From an uncultured bacterium (GTDB lineage: Bacteria; Patescibacteriota; Minisyncoccia; Phycocordibacterales; Phycocordibacteraceae): a stretch of DNA of 6,120 nucleotides. Shown piece after piece: positions 5,841-6,120 of this stretch. The notes beneath the pieces were generated by a model. The model had not been told where the DNA came from. It made no database searches and saw nothing but the letters and a program-made list of their open reading frames with translations. The DNA is taken from NCBI GenBank assembly GCA_943914435.1, contig CALUBY010000049.1, positions 1 through 6,120 on the forward strand, written 5' to 3'. How positions within the stretch are numbered: the first letter of the stretch is position 1; every line of letters starts with the position of its first letter. A program made the translations under genes and the position numbers.

Positions 5841-5944
5841 GGGGGAGGATAGGAATCGAACCGGGTGAAAATAGTCGCTGACCGGAACCGCAAGTGGCAA
5901 CTGAGTATTTACGGGACGAAATCGTCGGTTCGATTCCGGCCCCC
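5841..5944. repeat. Large imperfect inverted repeat built on the tRNA T-arm
   Basis: GGGGG (5841-5845) pairs with CCCCC (5940-5944). Inside it, GGAATCGAACCG (5852-5863) is perfectly complementary to CGGTTCGATTCC (5926-5937). The arms are offset by an internal loop of 6 against 2 bases and enclose 62 bases, which include a small GACG/CGTC hairpin (5915-5926, sharing its last base with the right arm). The right arm is the T-arm and acceptor end of the second tRNA 3' copy; the left arm is its reverse complement. No complete cloverleaf can be drawn on either strand. Confidence 0.7.
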
Positions 5945-5955
5945 GCAACACGTAA
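5923..5955 (+). repeat. tRNA-fMet 3'-end direct repeat, copy 2 (no 5' half)
   Basis: This block matches 4841-4873 at 32 of 33 positions, covering T-arm, acceptor strand and 7 trailing bases. The T-stem still pairs (GTCGG with CCGGC, one G-U). No 5' acceptor strand, D-arm or CAT anticodon precedes it, so it is a tRNA fragment, not a gene. It is the expected form of the displaced attachment half after insertion into a tRNA gene. Confidence 0.85.
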
Positions 5956-5986
5956 AGAAAAACCCTGCCCTGTGCAGGGTTTTTCT
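5956..5986 (+). terminator. Intrinsic terminator behind the tRNA 3' fragment
   Basis: A perfect 13-base-pair stem (5956-5968 with 5974-5986), loop CCTGT, contains TTTTT in the descending arm and is followed by CTTG. It shares the outer AGAAAA-CCC/GGG-TTTTCT part with the terminator at 4872-4905 but has a different, still perfectly paired, tip. Confidence 0.85.
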
Positions 5987-6033
5987 CTTGCTATTTGTGG
6001 TGTCGGGGTAGAGTCATGTGTGTTTGATTAATT

Positions 6034-6061
6034 TTTACTTAACACATTAGCTATCTAATAT
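6034..6061 (+). promoter_or_regulatory. Candidate promoter for the gene leaving the window
   Basis: TTTACT (6034-6039) and TAATAT (6056-6061) are 16 bases apart in a clearly AT-rich stretch. Transcription would start near 6068, about 30 bases before the proposed start codon and upstream of a GGAGGT ribosome binding site. Confidence 0.45.
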
Positions 6062-6080
6062 CGTTGTCTCGGTAGGTTAT

Positions 6081-6086
6081 GGAGGT
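6081..6086 (+). promoter_or_regulatory. Ribosome binding site GGAGGT
   Basis: This is the clearest Shine-Dalgarno sequence before a start codon in the window, 11 bases before the ATG at 6098. It decides that start over the competing in-frame-open ATG at 6079, which has only GGTAGG two bases before it. Confidence 0.5.
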
Positions 6087-6097
6087 ACTATTCTTTT

Positions 6098-6120
6098 ATG
6101 AACGAGTACACCCTCGAATC
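6098..6120 (+). CDS. Start of an unidentified gene (3' partial)
   Basis: Only seven full codons are inside the window (MNEYTLE), too few to assign a family. The ATG is chosen because of the GGAGGT at 6081-6086 and the promoter-like sequence before it. A different frame starting at the ATG at 6079 (MEVLFFYERVHPRI) is also open to the edge and cannot be excluded. Confidence 0.4.

Larger units (their letters stand above)
4844..5925 (+). mobile_element. Possible small inserted segment bounded by tRNA 3'-end repeats
   Basis: The 1082-base segment between the two identical 30-base tRNA 3' ends holds a 5'-truncated glycosyltransferase, a HIT hydrolase gene of lower GC and an inverted T-arm copy. 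In an insertion model the incoming DNA carried a replacement tRNA 3' end plus terminator (4844-4905), and the displaced native end with its terminator lies at 5926-5986. No integrase or excisionase gene is visible, so the element would be a remnant or depend on a helper. An alternative is an old tandem duplication of the tRNA with later insertion and decay between the copies. Confidence 0.35.

Noticed and set aside
5852..5937. Integron attC site
   Set aside because: It is palindromic and of suitable length, but the arms do not give the GTTRRRY / RYYYAAC core boxes; the similarity comes from the tRNA T-arm.
5841..5950. tmRNA-like look (GGGGG start, GGAATCGAACC, AATAGTCGC, tRNA-like 3' end)
   Set aside because: The unit is only about 110 bases, no tag reading frame with a stop fits, and the 3' end is a copy of the tRNA-fMet acceptor with no matching tRNA-Ala-like 5' end.
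5841..5950. Second complete tRNA, possibly intron-containing or permuted
   Set aside because: There is no D-arm, no anticodon arm and no 5' acceptor strand matching CCCCGCA. The region has no group I intron core, and the 10-base 5'-like match at 6004 lacks a D-loop.

Overview
The window looks like a stretch of a Parcubacteria-type (Patescibacteria/CPR) bacterial genome. This rests on the character of the proteins. The LigA has a domain Ia reading ISPEALDSLKHEL and an adenylation motif CELKIDG, both of which I associate with Parcubacteria. GatC and GatA are compact and adjacent, and a lone small membrane protein sits next to them. The initiator tRNA gene does not encode CCA. TGA is used as an ordinary stop codon, which argues against the UGA-glycine lineages (Gracilibacteria/Absconditabacteria). 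The assignment is from memory of the families, not from a search.

Layout: (1) 2-220 is the glycine-rich C-terminal end of a larger, probably surface-exposed protein. (2) 227-4602 is a tightly packed, same-strand run: ligA (NAD+-dependent DNA ligase), gatC and gatA (two subunits of the glutamyl/aspartyl-tRNA amidotransferase; gatB is not here), then an unrecognised single-pass membrane protein with an R-N-x3-H motif. Gaps are 6, 21 and 7 bases, and gatC/gatA overlap by 8, so most or all of this may be one transcript. (3) 4603-4906 holds a good promoter, a decayed repeat of the 5' part of a tRNA, an apparently intact initiator tRNA (tRNA-fMet, CAT) and its intrinsic terminator. (4) 4907-5990 is a patchwork: a 5'-truncated glycosyltransferase with a strong terminator, a lower-GC HIT-family hydrolase gene, and then a second copy of the 3' end of the initiator tRNA with its own terminator. 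That copy is preceded by an inverted copy of the T-arm. (5) 5991-6120 holds a promoter and the start of another gene that runs off the window.

How it fits together: ligA serves replication and repair. gatCA with an unseen gatB would make Gln-tRNA and/or Asn-tRNA. The initiator tRNA starts translation. The most unusual part is 4841-5990. A 33-base block of the initiator tRNA 3' end (one mismatch), followed in each copy by a similar terminator, recurs 1082 bases downstream and brackets the truncated glycosyltransferase and HIT genes. This is the footprint expected of site-specific insertion at a tRNA 3' end, although no integrase is present. A large inverted repeat based on the tRNA T-arm sits at the distal boundary. 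I see no CRISPR array, rRNA or complete transposase.
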